Positions 8,926 through 18,219 of a stretch of DNA of 64,000 nt are shown in pieces. The notes under the pieces are model-generated. The model worked only from the letters and a program-made list of their open reading frames with translations. It was not told the DNA's origin and did no database searches. The position numbers and the translations under genes are program-made. Position 1 is the stretch's first letter; each line of letters begins with the position of its first letter. Origin of the DNA: Elioraea rosea (GTDB lineage Bacteria > Pseudomonadota > Alphaproteobacteria > Acetobacterales > Acetobacteraceae); assembly GCF_007644105.1 (NCBI RefSeq), contig NZ_VFAC01000003.1, positions 1 to 64,000 of the forward strand, given 5' to 3'.

Positions 8926-9342
8926 TCAGGTCCAGCCGAGTTCGCGCATCGCCCAGCCAGCGTTCCAGATCTTCGTCATGTGCCGGATCTTTCCGTTCGC
9001 GAACTGCATCACGTAGACGTAGTCGGTCTCGGTCCCCTTGCCCGTTGCCGGGCATGGGCCGCCTTCGCCGCTATGGGTGCCGGAGAACACGGCGTAGGCA
9101 GAGACGGTGGCGCGTTCGTCATCCGTGGCAAACGAACGCAGTTCGTAGCGGCCGTCCGGGATGAACCCGAGCAGTGCGCGCATCCACTCCGCATAGGCCT
9201 GCACGGTCTTGATCTCCGCCAGCGGCTCTGCCTGCGAGGCGAAGCTTGCATCGGGCGTGCAGTGGGCCGATGCGGCGCTCCAGCCCTGGCCGGTCTCCAC
9301 GATGTCGAAGAAGGCACGCGCGGTGTCCGTGATGCTGGCCAT
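8926..9342 (-). CDS. NTF2-like / SnoaL-fold protein
   Basis: A 138-residue protein with the look of the SnoaL/NTF2 fold: an N-terminal helix (ITDTARAFFDIVETGQGW), a pocket strand pattern (YELRSFATDDERATVSAYAVFSGTHSGEGG) and the typical ending DYVYVMQFANGKIRHMTKIWNAGWAMRELGW. Members bind small molecules or act as isomerases and cyclases; the substrate cannot be told from sequence. It lies downstream of truA on the same strand but 108 bp away, so it may have its own promoter. It converges with the membrane protein gene. Confidence 0.8.
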   Translation of the reverse strand: MASITDTARAFFDIVETGQGWSAASAHCTPDASFASQAEPLAEIKTVQAYAEWMRALLGFIPDGRYELRSFATDDERATVSAYAVFSGTHSGEGGPCPATGKGTETDYVYVMQFANGKIRHMTKIWNAGWAMRELGWT

Positions 9343-9450
9343 GGGGGCTTCTCGCCTCTTTTCTACTCATCGGTGATCAGGACCCTAGCACGTCGTGAGG
9401 GCCCACTGCATGCGGGGTCGATATATTTCCGAGGTCGTAAAAAAGCTGCG

Positions 9451-10212
9451 TCAGACCGGGCAGAGCCCGTCCGGGTAGCGCACCTCGGTCAGCGTCAGCC
9501 CCTCGGGCGGCGCGGTCTGCCCGCCCTGGCGGCGGTCTGCGGCGTCGAGGACGCGGGCGATGTCTGCCTCCGTCCAGCTTCCGTCTCCCACACGGCGGAG
9601 CGAGCCGACCATGTTGCGGACCTGGTGGTGCAGGAAGCTCCGCGCCGCGGTCTCGACCACGATCTCCTGGCCGACGCGGCCGATGTCGAGCCTGTCGAGC
9701 GTGCGGACCGGCCCGGAGGCCTGGCAGGCGGCCGCGCGGAAGGAGGAGAAGTCGTGCCGCCCGACGAGCGCCTGCGCGGCGCGGTGCATCGCCTCGGCAT
9801 CGAGCGGGCGGGGAACATGCCAGACCCGGCCACGCTCGAGCGCGGGCGGCGCGCGCCGGTCGAGAATACGGTAGCGGTAGGCGCGGCCGATCGCGCTGAA
9901 CCGCACATGGAACCCCTCCGGCGCGCGGGCAGCGGCGAGGATGGCCACCGGGTGCGGCTTGACGTGGAAATTCAGCGCATCCCGCAGCGTCTCGCCGTCG
10001 ATCACGCGGGGAAGCTCGATCTGCGCCACCTGGCCGGACGCGTGCACGCCCGAATCGGTGCGGCCCGCAGCGGCGGCCTCGACCGCGGCGCCGGCCACGA
10101 GACGCGCCGCGGCCTCCTCCACCACCTGCTGCACCGAAAGCCCCTCCGCCTGGCGCTGCCAGCCGACGAAGGGCGCGCCGTCGTACTCGAGGCGGAGAAC
10201 GTAGCGCGGCAT
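9451..10212 (-). CDS. truA: tRNA pseudouridine(38-40) synthase
   Basis: Converts uridines 38-40 of the tRNA anticodon arm to pseudouridine. It has 253 residues. The catalytic aspartate lies in GRTDSGVHASGQV, and the family motifs LEYDGAPFVGWQRQ, FSAIGRAYRYRI and FLHHQVRNMVGSL are intact. Its ATG shares one base with the fmt stop (TGATG), so it is coupled to fmt. A run of six T residues follows the stop on the transcript, preceded by a small GGGC-TCT-GCCC stem near the gene end, a weak termination signal. Confidence 0.95.
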   Translation of the reverse strand: MPRYVLRLEYDGAPFVGWQRQAEGLSVQQVVEEAAARLVAGAAVEAAAAGRTDSGVHASGQVAQIELPRVIDGETLRDALNFHVKPHPVAILAAARAPEGFHVRFSAIGRAYRYRILDRRAPPALERGRVWHVPRPLDAEAMHRAAQALVGRHDFSSFRAAACQASGPVRTLDRLDIGRVGQEIVVETAARSFLHHQVRNMVGSLRRVGDGSWTEADIARVLDAADRRQGGQTAPPEGLTLTEVRYPDGLCPV

Positions 10213-11129
10213 CAGGGTGTCTCGAGCCGTTCGCCCTCCGGCAGCGCATAGCCGCGCAGGAAGGCATCGATCTCCTGCGCCGCCTTGCCGGGGCGCTGGA
10301 GCTTCAGGAGGCGGAGCACCGTGCCGCCGCCGCAGGCGACGTACCCGCCCGAGAGGATCGTTCCTGGCGCGGCGTCGGTGCGTGTTGGATCGGGCACGGC
10401 GGCGAGCAGCTTCAGAACCGTGCCGCGATGGGCGGCGACCGTTCCCGGCCAGGGGTTCAGCGCACGAACCCGGCGCGCGAGATTGATCGCGTCGAGGCCG
10501 AAATCGAGCGGCCTGTCCGCCGGCCCGAGCTTCGGCGCGTAGGTGACGCCCTCCTCGGGCTGCGGCACGGGGGGCGGATCCTCGTCGAGCGCGCGCAGGA
10601 TCAGCCGCGCGCCGATCGCGCTCAGCGCGTCGTGCAGCACCGGCGCGGTCGTCGCGTCCGTGACCGGCACTGCCTCCTTCAGCAGCATCGGCCCCGTATC
10701 GAGGCCCTCCTCCATGCGCATGATGGTCACGCCGCTTTCGGCGTCGCCCGTGAGGATGGCGGCCTGGATCGGCGCTGCACCCCGCCAGCGCGGCAGCAGC
10801 GAGGCGTGGATGTTGAGGCAGCCGCGGCGCGGCGCATCGAGCATCGCCTTGGGCAGGATCAGCCCGTAGGCGGCAACGATCGCGGCATCGAGCCCGAGCG
10901 CTGCGAAGGCGGCGTGCTCCTCCTCCGCCTTGCGGAGCCGGGCGGGGGTACGCACGGCGAGCCCCATCTCCTCGGCCGCGACATGCACCGGGCAGCGTGT
11001 CAGCGCCTGGCCGCGATGGGCTGGCTTCGGCGGCTGGCAGTAGACGGCGGCGATCTCATGCCCCGCTTTTGCCAGCGCGCGAAGGGCAGGGACGGCGAAG
11101 TCGGGGCTGCCCATGAAGGCGAGCCGCAT
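10212..11129 (-). CDS. fmt: Methionyl-tRNA formyltransferase
   Basis: Formylates initiator Met-tRNA with 10-formyl-THF. It has 305 residues. The formyl-transfer core motif [17 protein letters not shown] carries the catalytic Asn, His and Ser, and [17 protein letters not shown] follows. The C-terminal tRNA-binding domain includes [12 protein letters not shown]. It forms a three-gene operon def-fmt-truA, with five bases to def upstream and a one-base overlap with truA. Confidence 0.96.
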   Translation of the reverse strand: MRLAFMGSPDFAVPALRALAKAGHEIAAVYCQPPKPAHRGQALTRCPVHVAAEEMGLAVRTPARLRKAEEEHAAFAALGLDAAIVAAYGLILPKAMLDAPRRGCLNIHASLLPRWRGAAPIQAAILTGDAESGVTIMRMEEGLDTGPMLLKEAVPVTDATTAPVLHDALSAIGARLILRALDEDPPPVPQPEEGVTYAPKLGPADRPLDFGLDAINLARRVRALNPWPGTVAAHRGTVLKLLAAVPDPTRTDAAPGTILSGGYVACGGGTVLRLLKLQRPGKAAQEIDAFLRGYALPEGERLETP

Positions 11130-11134
11130 GGGCG

Positions 11135-11671
11135 TTAGCCTTCCTTCGCGCGCTGCGCCTTGGCGAGCCTGCGGAGAAGGATGTTGCGCTTGAGCGCGGA
11201 GAGATGGTCGACGAACAGGACGCCATCGAGATGGTCGACCTCGTGCTGCAGGCAGCGGGCGAGAAGCCCCTCAGCCGCCACTTCCTGCCGCGCGCCGGCC
11301 TCGTCGAGATAGCGCACCGTCACCGCCCGGGGGCGGACAACGTCGGCATACTGGCCGGGGAGGGAGAGGCAGCCCTCCTCGTGCGGCTCGGTCTCGCTGC
11401 TGCGGGCGACGATCTCGGGGTTGATCAGGATGATCGGCTCGCGCTGCTCGTCGCGCTGCAGGTCGATCACCGCGAGGCGGAGCGAGACGCCGACCTGCGG
11501 CGCGGCAAGCCCGATGCCCGGCGCGTGGTACATCGAGGCAAGCATGCGCGGTATGAGCGCGCGCACCTGGTCGGCGTCGCCATCGCCCACGGGGCGGGCG
11601 GTGCGCCGCAGGACCGGGTCGGGCGCGATCAGGATGCGCAGGAGCGCGTCGGGGGCGAAGATATCGGTCAC
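11135..11671 (-). CDS. def: Peptide deformylase
   Basis: Removes the N-formyl group from new proteins; a metal enzyme paired functionally with fmt. All three motifs are present: [18 protein letters not shown] (metal Cys) and QHEVDHLDG (two metal His and catalytic Glu). I place the start at GTG 11671, giving 178 residues and beginning [14 protein letters not shown], because the upstream in-frame extension has no deformylase character. It is the first gene of def-fmt-truA. Confidence 0.95.
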   Translation of the reverse strand: MTDIFAPDALLRILIAPDPVLRRTARPVGDGDADQVRALIPRMLASMYHAPGIGLAAPQVGVSLRLAVIDLQRDEQREPIILINPEIVARSSETEPHEEGCLSLPGQYADVVRPRAVTVRYLDEAGARQEVAAEGLLARCLQHEVDHLDGVLFVDHLSALKRNILLRRLAKAQRAKEG

Positions 11672-11748
11672 CGCGCCTAGGTAATGCCGGGCGTGAGCGC
11701 GGGCAATGCCGGCGCGGCGTGGCAGCCCCCGGGCCGGAGAGGGGCTCA

Positions 11749-11778
11749 CTTGCGCCAGGCGATCGGATTGCCCACCTT
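11749..11778 (+). promoter_or_regulatory. Possible heat-shock (sigma-32 type) promoter for the Hsp20 gene
   Basis: CTTGCGC, 15 bases, then CCCACCTT resembles the sigma-32 pattern CTTGAAA...CCCCATnT but with several mismatches. It lies 63 bases before the Hsp20 start in the def-hsp20 divergent gap. It is plausible only because of the downstream gene. Confidence 0.25.
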
Positions 11779-11841
11779 CCAATGAGCCGGGGTGCCTGAT
11801 CGGGCCCCGCGCGAATGCCCCGCTCGCTGGAGGAGGCTTGC

Positions 11842-12282
11842 ATGACACGGATGACGCTGTTCGGGAGCCCGCTCTTCCTCGGCTTCGACCATCTCGAGCA
11901 GGCGCGCGAGCGCATGGCGAAGGTCAGTGCCGAGGGCTACCCGCCCTACAACATCGAGCAGACCGGCTCGGATTCGCTCCGCATCACCCTGGCCGTTGCC
12001 GGGTTCACGATGGATGAGCTCTCAATCACGCTCGAGGACAACCAGCTCGTCGTGCGGGGCAAGCAGACGGACGACAGCGAAGGCCGGGTGTTCCTGCACC
12101 GCGGCATCGCGGCGCGGCAGTTCCAGCGACCCTTCGTGCTCGCCGAGGGCATCGAGGTGAAGGGCGCTTGGCTCGACAAGGGGCTCCTGCACATCGACCT
12201 GCATCGCCCCCAGGCCGAGGCGCGGGTGCGCACCATCCGCATCGGCGAGACGCCGAACGGCGGCAACGGGGCGGGGCGCTGA
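11842..12282 (+). CDS. Hsp20/alpha-crystallin small heat-shock protein
   Basis: An ATP-independent holdase chaperone that binds unfolding proteins. It has 146 residues. The alpha-crystallin domain covers about residues 30-125 (YNIEQTGSDSLRITLAVAGFTMDELSITLEDNQLVVRGKQ). The conserved region RGIAARQFQRPFVLAEGIEVKGAWLDKGLLHIDL resembles IbpA. The start at 11842 is chosen for the strong GGAGGAGG seven bases upstream, not the earlier ATG at 11815. It is followed by a DUF1150 gene, a pairing common in alphaproteobacteria. Heat-shock control is expected from the family. Confidence 0.93.
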   Translation: MTRMTLFGSPLFLGFDHLEQARERMAKVSAEGYPPYNIEQTGSDSLRITLAVAGFTMDELSITLEDNQLVVRGKQTDDSEGRVFLHRGIAARQFQRPFVLAEGIEVKGAWLDKGLLHIDLHRPQAEARVRTIRIGETPNGGNGAGR

Positions 12283-12360
12283 GGCCTTGGGCAGGCCGGG
12301 GCCATGGCGGCACGGCCACATGAACGGGCGCGCCGAGAGGGCGCCCATGGAGAAGAACCG

Positions 12361-12591
12361 ATGAAGGCAAACACCCACAAGCGCGACCGGCACATCCCCA
12401 CGCCGACGCGGGAACAACTCGCCCAGCTCGGGGTCGGCGGCATCGCCTATCTGCGCTCGGTGCTGGTCGATGGCGCGCCCGCCATCGCGATCTTTAGCGC
12501 CGATGGCACGCAGATCGGGCTCGCGCCGGATGCAGAGCAGGCTGCTGCCGCCGTCGTGCAGCACGAGATGGTGCCGCTCTCCGTGCACTGA
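12361..12591 (+). CDS. DUF1150 family protein
   Basis: A 76-residue protein. The core GVGGIAYLRSVLVDGAPAIAIFSADGTQIGLAPDAEQA is characteristic of DUF1150, a small alphaproteobacterial family usually encoded next to Hsp20 genes. No biochemical function is established. The ATG at 12361 has GGAGAAG upstream; a longer form from 12304 reads through low-complexity Arg/Ala codons and is unlikely. It probably shares a transcript with the small heat-shock gene. Confidence 0.8.
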   Translation: MKANTHKRDRHIPTPTREQLAQLGVGGIAYLRSVLVDGAPAIAIFSADGTQIGLAPDAEQAAAAVVQHEMVPLSVH

Positions 12592-12659
12592 CCGGCGTTC
12601 CCGGCCCGTCCGGCGGAAGCGGCGCTTGCGGCTCCGCGCCGAGGCAGTAGCCTGCGCGC

Positions 12660-13613
12660 ATGACCCTGGACGACGTCCTCTTCCCTGCGATCGAACCCTT
12701 CGCCCGACACCGCGTCGAGGTCGGCGATGGCCACACCCTCCATGTCGAGGAGTGCGGCAACCCGGGCGGCGTGCCGCTTCTCTACCTGCATGGCGGCCCC
12801 GGGAACGGGTTCCGCCCGCACAACCGCCGCTACTACGATCCGGAACGCTACCGGATCGTGCTGTTCGACCAGCGCGGCTCGGGCCGCTCGATGCCGCATG
12901 CGGAAGCGGCGAACAACACCACGCAGCACCTTGTAGCCGATATCGAAACGATCAGTCTGCGCCTGGGTGTCGAGGCCTGGGTGATCGCTGGCGGGTCATG
13001 GGGCAGCTTCCTTGCGCTCGCCTATGCCGAGGCGCATCCCGCGCGCGTGCGCGCCCTGCTTCTGCGCGGCATCTTCCTCGGCCGCGAAAGCGAGGTCGCG
13101 TGGTGGTGGACGGGCACGCGCGAACTCTTCCCCGACCGGTGGGAGGCGTTGATGGCGGTGCTGCCGCCAGAGGAGCGGACGAGCCCGATGGAGGCCTTCC
13201 ACCGCCGCCTGATGGACGACGATCCCGCGACGCATCTTCCTGCCGCGCTCGCGCTCAGGACCTGGAGCGCCTGGACGGTGCAGTTCCGCGGGCGCGAGGC
13301 GTATGTCGCGGGGCTCGCCGCCGCGGCGCAATCCCTGCCCATCGCGCGCCTCTTCGTGCACTACTGCGTCAACCGCTTCTTCGTGCCGGAAGCGTCGCTG
13401 CTCGCCGGGCTGGGCGCGATCGCGCACATCCCTGCGGTGATCGTCCAGGGCCGCTACGATGTGGTGACGCCGATGCGGAGCGCGTGGGACCTGCACCGCG
13501 CCTGGCCGGGGTCGCGGCTCGTCGTCGTCAACGACGCGAACCATTCGATCGACGAGCCCGACATGGCCCGCGCGCTGATCGAGGCGCAGGACGGCATCAC
13601 CCCATCTCCCTGA
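12660..13613 (+). CDS. pip: Prolyl (proline imino) aminopeptidase
   Basis: An alpha/beta hydrolase (peptidase S33) that releases N-terminal proline from peptides. It has 317 residues. Visible are the oxyanion motif YLHGGPGNGFR, FDQRGSGRSMPH, the nucleophile elbow GGSWGS (Ser near residue 111), the acid residue in GRYDVVTP and the histidine in NDANHSIDEP. Length and motif order match cytoplasmic Pip. It is a stand-alone gene. Confidence 0.92.
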   Translation: MTLDDVLFPAIEPFARHRVEVGDGHTLHVEECGNPGGVPLLYLHGGPGNGFRPHNRRYYDPERYRIVLFDQRGSGRSMPHAEAANNTTQHLVADIETISLRLGVEAWVIAGGSWGSFLALAYAEAHPARVRALLLRGIFLGRESEVAWWWTGTRELFPDRWEALMAVLPPEERTSPMEAFHRRLMDDDPATHLPAALALRTWSAWTVQFRGREAYVAGLAAAAQSLPIARLFVHYCVNRFFVPEASLLAGLGAIAHIPAVIVQGRYDVVTPMRSAWDLHRAWPGSRLVVVNDANHSIDEPDMARALIEAQDGITPSP

Positions 13614-13623
13614 GGGGCACTGG

Positions 13624-13651
13624 TTGACAGGCACCAGGGCGGGCCTAGGGT
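13624..13651 (+). promoter_or_regulatory. Possible sigma-70 type promoter
   Basis: TTGACA (13624-13629), 16 bases, then TAGGGT. The -35 is perfect and the -10 is weak. It lies ten bases after pip and 146 bases before the secreted dehydrogenase gene, which it could drive. Confidence 0.35.
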
Positions 13652-13796
13652 TTCGTCACGCTGTCGGAGAACAATGACTGTCCCGATCGGTGCGCAGGCG
13701 CCGCGGTGTCCTCGCGCAGAGCATGCATGCCGCGAGTGCGGCGCGCCTCGCGGCTTCCAGCATGGGTAGGAGAAGCGCAGCGGGGAGGAAACGGCC

Positions 13797-15764
13797 ATGG
13801 CGACGATCATCGGCAACGACAGCGCCAACGCGCAGACGGGGACGTCGGGGGCGGATCTCATCTACGGTTTCGATCCGGATGCAGGCGGCCGGTCGGCGTC
13901 GCCGATCGACGTCGTCCCGATCGTCTCCGGGCTCTCGCAGCCGCTGTTCCTGACCTCCGCTCCAGACGATCCGACGCGCCTGTTCGTGGTCGAGAAAGGC
14001 GGGCAGATCGAGATCGTCGACACCGCGACGAACACCCGTGCCGGCACCGCCTTCCTTGACGTTTCGGGCCAGATCGCGACCGCCGGTGAGCAGGGCTTGC
14101 TTGGACTGGCGCTCCATCCGCAATACGCCGGCAATGGCAGGGCCTATGTCTACCTGGTCAATCCCGCCGGCGATTCCGAGATCCGCGAATACCGGGCGAG
14201 CGCCAGCAATCCCAACAGGCTCGACCCCGCCAGCGCCCGGCCGGTGATGACGATCGATCAACCTTCCAGCCTGACCAATCACAAGGGCGGCTGGATGGGC
14301 TTCGGGCCGGACGGGCTGCTCTACATCGCCACCGGCGATGGCGGGGGTACGGGCGATCCGTCCGGCAATGCCCAGAACATCGGTTCCCTGCTCGGCAAGA
14401 TGCTGCGCATCGACATCAACGGCGATGCGTTCCCGGCCGATGCCAACCGCAACTACGCGATTCCGGCAGGCAACCCGTTCGTCAATGTCGCGGGCCTCGA
14501 CGAGATCTTCGCGACGGGTTTCCGGAATCCGTGGCGCGATTCGTTCGACCGCGCGACGGGCGAACTCTGGATCGCAGATGTCGGGCAGGGCGCGCGCGAG
14601 GAGATCAACCTCGGCGCAAGGGGTGCCAACTACGGCTGGAATCTCTACGAAGGCAGCCTGCCCTTTGCCGGCGGCAGCAGCGCAGGCCTCACCTTCCCGA
14701 TCTTCGACTACGGCCATGCCGGCGGCGACCGATCCGTAACTGGCGGATATGTGCATCGTGGGGGCGGCAGCGAGGGGCTGCACGGGGCCTTCGTGTTCGG
14801 CGACTTCATCAGCGGCCGCATCTGGTCCTTGTCGGATGCCAGCGGCGCATGGCAACGCACGCTCAAGACCGAGGTCCTCGACAATGTCGCGTCATTCGGC
14901 GAGGACGCGGAAGGCAACCTGTACGGCGTCGACTTCGATGGCGGGATCTTCCGCCTGGCACCTCGCTACAACTCCGCCGATCAGGCGGACACGATCAATG
15001 CCGGTGCCGGCAATGATGTGGTGTTCAGCGGCGCCGGCAACGACACGGTGCGCGGCCAGGGCGGCGCGGACCGCATTGCCGGCATGGACGGCGACGATAC
15101 GCTGGAAGGCGGCGACGGCGGCGACGTCATCGCCGGCAACGCGGGTCGTGACGTGCTTCGAGGGGAAGCGGGCGACGACGTGCTGATGGGCGGCGCCGGA
15201 GACGACGTCATGAACGGCGGGGCAGGCGCCGATCGCCTCTACGGTGGGGCCGGCAGGGACCTGGCCAGCTGGTGGGGCAGCGCCGCCGGGGTGACGGTGA
15301 ACCTGGCGGCCGGCACCGCTTCGGGTGGGGACGCCGCGGGCGACCGATTGAGCAGCATCGAGGACATGCGCGGCACGCGCTTCGCTGACCGGCTGATCGG
15401 CAGTTCGGGCGCAAACCGGCTGGAGGGCTGGGAGGGCAACGACACCATGACCGGCGGAGGGGGCGCCGATTCCTTCGTGGTTCAGGGGCCCAATGATGGC
15501 TTGGCCGACCGTGTCACCGACTTCAGTCAGGCCGACGGCGATCGCATCGACCTGTCGCTCCTGGATGGTGGATCGGCTCCCGGCGACCAGGGTTTCGCCT
15601 TCGTGGGCACCGGCGCCTATCTGGGCCGCGGCGTCGGCAGCGTGCGCTTCGCGCAATGGGCAGGTGACACCCTGGTCGGCATCGATTTCGGCGACGGGGT
15701 CACTGACCTGCGCATTTATCTGACGGGAACGCTCGTGCTGACCGCGTCGGATCTGGTTCTGTAG
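13797..15764 (+). CDS. Secreted PQQ-type sugar dehydrogenase fused to RTX calcium-binding repeats
   Basis: A 655-residue protein. Residues about 38-395 form a six-bladed glucose/sorbosone dehydrogenase (soluble GDH) propeller: GLSQPLFLTSAPDDPTRLFVVEKGGQIEI, GLLGLALHPQY, the strand ending HKGGWMGFGPDGLLYIATGDGG, DEIFATGFRNPWRDSFD and DVGQGAREEIN. Residues about 400-495 hold roughly nine RTX nonapeptides (GGxGxDxxx type: NGGAGADRLYGGAGRD). A C-terminal beta domain (about 495-655) is typical of type I secreted proteins. The N-terminus has no Sec or Tat signal and itself carries an RTX-like stretch, so export by a type I system is inferred; no such system is in the window. The likely role is extracellular or surface sugar oxidation. 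The ribosome binding site GGAGG is clear. Confidence 0.88.
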   Translation: MATIIGNDSANAQTGTSGADLIYGFDPDAGGRSASPIDVVPIVSGLSQPLFLTSAPDDPTRLFVVEKGGQIEIVDTATNTRAGTAFLDVSGQIATAGEQGLLGLALHPQYAGNGRAYVYLVNPAGDSEIREYRASASNPNRLDPASARPVMTIDQPSSLTNHKGGWMGFGPDGLLYIATGDGGGTGDPSGNAQNIGSLLGKMLRIDINGDAFPADANRNYAIPAGNPFVNVAGLDEIFATGFRNPWRDSFDRATGELWIADVGQGAREEINLGARGANYGWNLYEGSLPFAGGSSAGLTFPIFDYGHAGGDRSVTGGYVHRGGGSEGLHGAFVFGDFISGRIWSLSDASGAWQRTLKTEVLDNVASFGEDAEGNLYGVDFDGGIFRLAPRYNSADQADTINAGAGNDVVFSGAGNDTVRGQGGADRIAGMDGDDTLEGGDGGDVIAGNAGRDVLRGEAGDDVLMGGAGDDVMNGGAGADRLYGGAGRDLASWWGSAAGVTVNLAAGTASGGDAAGDRLSSIEDMRGTRFADRLIGSSGANRLEGWEGNDTMTGGGGADSFVVQGPNDGLADRVTDFSQADGDRIDLSLLDGGSAPGDQGFAFVGTGAYLGRGVGSVRFAQWAGDTLVGIDFGDGVTDLRIYLTGTLVLTASDLVL

Positions 15765-15838
15765 CGACCCTGTCGCGCAGCAACGGGATCATCTCTGCAG
15801 TCCGCCCGGCAACCCGTCGCCATGGAGGGTGTCGCTGA

Positions 15839-15869
15839 GGGTGGAGGTTGTGATTGCCACACCTCACCC
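15839..15869. terminator. Hairpin between convergent genes
   Basis: GGGTG(G)AGG(T)TGTG, loop ATTGC, CACACCTCACCC: a 12-bp stem with two single-base bulges. It is placed between the RTX dehydrogenase and hpf, which converge. No long U-run is present, so termination by this element alone is uncertain. Confidence 0.4.
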
Positions 15870-15968
15870 TTCAAGCGGGCGCCCCGGATGGACAGCCATG
15901 AGAACGCCCGCACGACGACGCGCAGGTGGAGATCGCAGCGCGGACCTGGCGCTGCGACGGCCTCGCCC

Positions 15969-16565
15969 CTACTCGACCTTCGCTGCCGACGGATCGATCC
16001 AGCCGATATGCCCGTCGTCGCGGCGGTAGACGACGCTGAGCGAGCCACTCTTCCGCTCGCGGAACATCAGCACCGGCACGTGCGCGAGGTCGAGCCGCAT
16101 CACCGCCTCGCCGACCGTCAGCGTCTCGATCTCGGCCGGCATCTCGGCGACGACGACGCCGTGGATGCCGTTCATGCCCTCGGCCTCGGGCTCGCCCTCG
16201 TCAACCGGCCGCTCCTGGCTCAGCACGTATTGCGTCGCCGCCATGGGGCGTTCGCGATGGGCTGCGTCGCGCGCGTGATCGTTCACCTTGCGGCGGTAGC
16301 GGCGCAACCGCTTGCCGACATGCTCGGCCGCGGCGTCGAACGCCGCATGCGCATCCTGCGCCTCGCCCTCGCCGCGCATGATGATGTTGCGTCCGGCGTG
16401 CATCTGGATGTCGCACATGAAGAAGGAGCGGGCCTTCGAGAAGACGACCTGCGCCTCCAGCGCATGGTCGAAGTACTTGCCGCTGATGATCCCCAGCTGC
16501 TCGGCAACATAGGTGCGCAGCGCGTCACCCACGTCGACCTGCTTGCCCGAGACGGTGATGTGCAT
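15969..16565 (-). CDS. hpf: Long-form ribosome hibernation promoting factor (HPF/RaiA)
   Basis: Binds the 30S decoding region and, in the long form, joins ribosomes into 100S dimers during stasis. It has 198 residues. The N-terminal S30AE domain (MHITVSGKQVDVGDALRTYVAEQLG) is followed by a linker and the C-terminal dimerisation domain (MRLDLAHVPVLMFRERKSGSLSVVYRRDDGHIGWIDP). I start at ATG 16565, preceded by GGAAGGA; an upstream ATG at 16601 would add 12 residues not typical of the family. It follows rpoN on the same strand, the standard order. Confidence 0.94.
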   Translation of the reverse strand: MHITVSGKQVDVGDALRTYVAEQLGIISGKYFDHALEAQVVFSKARSFFMCDIQMHAGRNIIMRGEGEAQDAHAAFDAAAEHVGKRLRRYRRKVNDHARDAAHRERPMAATQYVLSQERPVDEGEPEAEGMNGIHGVVVAEMPAEIETLTVGEAVMRLDLAHVPVLMFRERKSGSLSVVYRRDDGHIGWIDPSAAKVE

Positions 16566-16696
16566 TGGCGTTGTCCTTCCACCCTCAGTCATGGTGGCCA
16601 TGTCCTACTCGTCTGGCCTTCGACGTCCCTCGTGTCAGTCCTCGTACCGCCCTTCTGCGGGGCGCCTTGCCGGGCAATGCCGGCCGGTCGGGTCGA

Positions 16697-18202
16697 TTAG
16701 GCCGGTATCGCCTTCTCCCGCCGCCGCTGGACGGAGGAGGGGATGCGGAGGCTCTCCCTGTATTTGGCCACCGTGCGGCGTGCGATGTCCACTCCCTCGC
16801 GCTTCAGCGCCGCAACGATCTGATCGTCCGAGAGCACGTTCTCCGGATCTTCGCCTGCGATCATGTCGCGGATGCGATGCCGCACCGCTTCCGCGGAATG
16901 GCTCTCCCCGCCCGTGCCGGCGATCGCCGTCGTGAAGAAGAACTTCAGTTCCAGCGTGCCGCGCGGCGTCGCGATGTACTTGTTGGCCGTCACGCGGCTG
17001 ACCGTGCTCTCGTGCATCTGCACCGCCTCGGCGATGTCGCGCAGGATCAGCGGCCGCAGGTGCGACACGCCATGACGGAAGAACCCGTCCTGCTGGCGGA
17101 CGATCTCGCCGGCCACCTTGAGGATCGTGCTCGCGCGCTGCTGCAGGCTCTTGACGAGCCAGGTCGCGTTCGCCCAGTGCTCGGCGATGAAGGATTTCTC
17201 CTCCTTGGTGCGCGCGCCCGCCGAGATGCGCGCATGGAACGTGCCGTTGGCGAGAACGCGGGGCAGCGTCTCGGGGTTCAGCTCGACGATCCATCCGCCA
17301 TCGGGTGCGCGCCGCATCAGCACGTCGGGCACCACCGTGGTCGCGGCCTCGGCCTCGAACGCGGCGCCGGGCTTGGGGTCGAGCCGCCGGAGCTCGGCCA
17401 CCATGTCGGCCATGTCCTCGGCATCGACGCCGCAGATCTCCATCAGCCGCTTCATGTCGCGCCGCGCGAGCAGCTCGAGATTGTCGATCAGTGCGGCCAT
17501 CGCGGGGTCGAACCGGTTCTTCTCGGCAAGCTGCACGGCGAGGCATTCGCGAAGGTCGCGCGCGAACACGCCGGGCGGGTCGAAGCGCATCATCCGCGCG
17601 CGCACGACCTCGACGCGCTCGAGGCCGCAGCCGAGATTGGCGGCGAGCTGGCCGAGATCGCCGGCGATGCGGCCGGCCGGGTCGAGCATTGCGATCAGGC
17701 AGGCGCCGATCAGCCTATCCGTCGCATCGCCCATCGAGAGGCGGAGCTGCTCGGCCATGTGCTCGCGCAGCGAGACGCGCTCGACCGCATGGTCCTCGAT
17801 GCCGCGCTCGTCTCCCTCGAAATCGCTTCGGCCCCCGCTGCCGATGCGGGTTCCGTCGAGCCCGCCCGCGCCGGCCTCCGCCCCTGCGCCATCGGCGCTG
17901 CCGCCCGTGTCATAGACATTGACGAAATCGGCATCGAGCGGCGCCTCGCCGTCCGAGGCGAGGCTCGGGCCGGTGTCGGCGAGCGTCGGTTCAGCCGCTG
18001 CCGCCTCGGCGGGCTGCTGCTGCGCCGTGCCGTCGGGCCCGGTCTCGTCGCGCTCGAGCATCGGGTTCTTCTCGAGCTCGGCCTCGAGAAAGGAGGCCAC
18101 CTCGATGTTCGAATACTGCAGAAGCTTGATGGCCTGCCGCAGCTGCGGCGTCATCACGAGCGCCTGGCCGAGGCGCAGATCGAGACGCGGACCGATCGCC
18201 AT
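16697..18202 (-). CDS. rpoN: RNA polymerase sigma-54 factor
   Basis: Directs RNA polymerase to -24/-12 promoters and requires an ATPase activator such as NtrC. It has 501 residues. Region I is glutamine- and leucine-rich (LGQALVMTPQLRQAIKLLQYSNIEVASFLEAELEKNPML). An acidic region II follows, then the core-binding and DNA-binding region III with the helix-turn-helix (STVSRVTANKYIATPRGTLELKFFF). The RpoN box is VARRTVAKYRESLRIPSS-like at the C-terminus (RRTVAKYRESL). It is downstream of lptB by 17 bases. A sigma-54 promoter match upstream of urtA in this window is a likely target. Confidence 0.97.
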   Translation of the reverse strand: MAIGPRLDLRLGQALVMTPQLRQAIKLLQYSNIEVASFLEAELEKNPMLERDETGPDGTAQQQPAEAAAAEPTLADTGPSLASDGEAPLDADFVNVYDTGGSADGAGAEAGAGGLDGTRIGSGGRSDFEGDERGIEDHAVERVSLREHMAEQLRLSMGDATDRLIGACLIAMLDPAGRIAGDLGQLAANLGCGLERVEVVRARMMRFDPPGVFARDLRECLAVQLAEKNRFDPAMAALIDNLELLARRDMKRLMEICGVDAEDMADMVAELRRLDPKPGAAFEAEAATTVVPDVLMRRAPDGGWIVELNPETLPRVLANGTFHARISAGARTKEEKSFIAEHWANATWLVKSLQQRASTILKVAGEIVRQQDGFFRHGVSHLRPLILRDIAEAVQMHESTVSRVTANKYIATPRGTLELKFFFTTAIAGTGGESHSAEAVRHRIRDMIAGEDPENVLSDDQIVAALKREGVDIARRTVAKYRESLRIPSSVQRRREKAIPA

Positions 18203-18219
18203 CGCGCCTGCTCCCGGGC

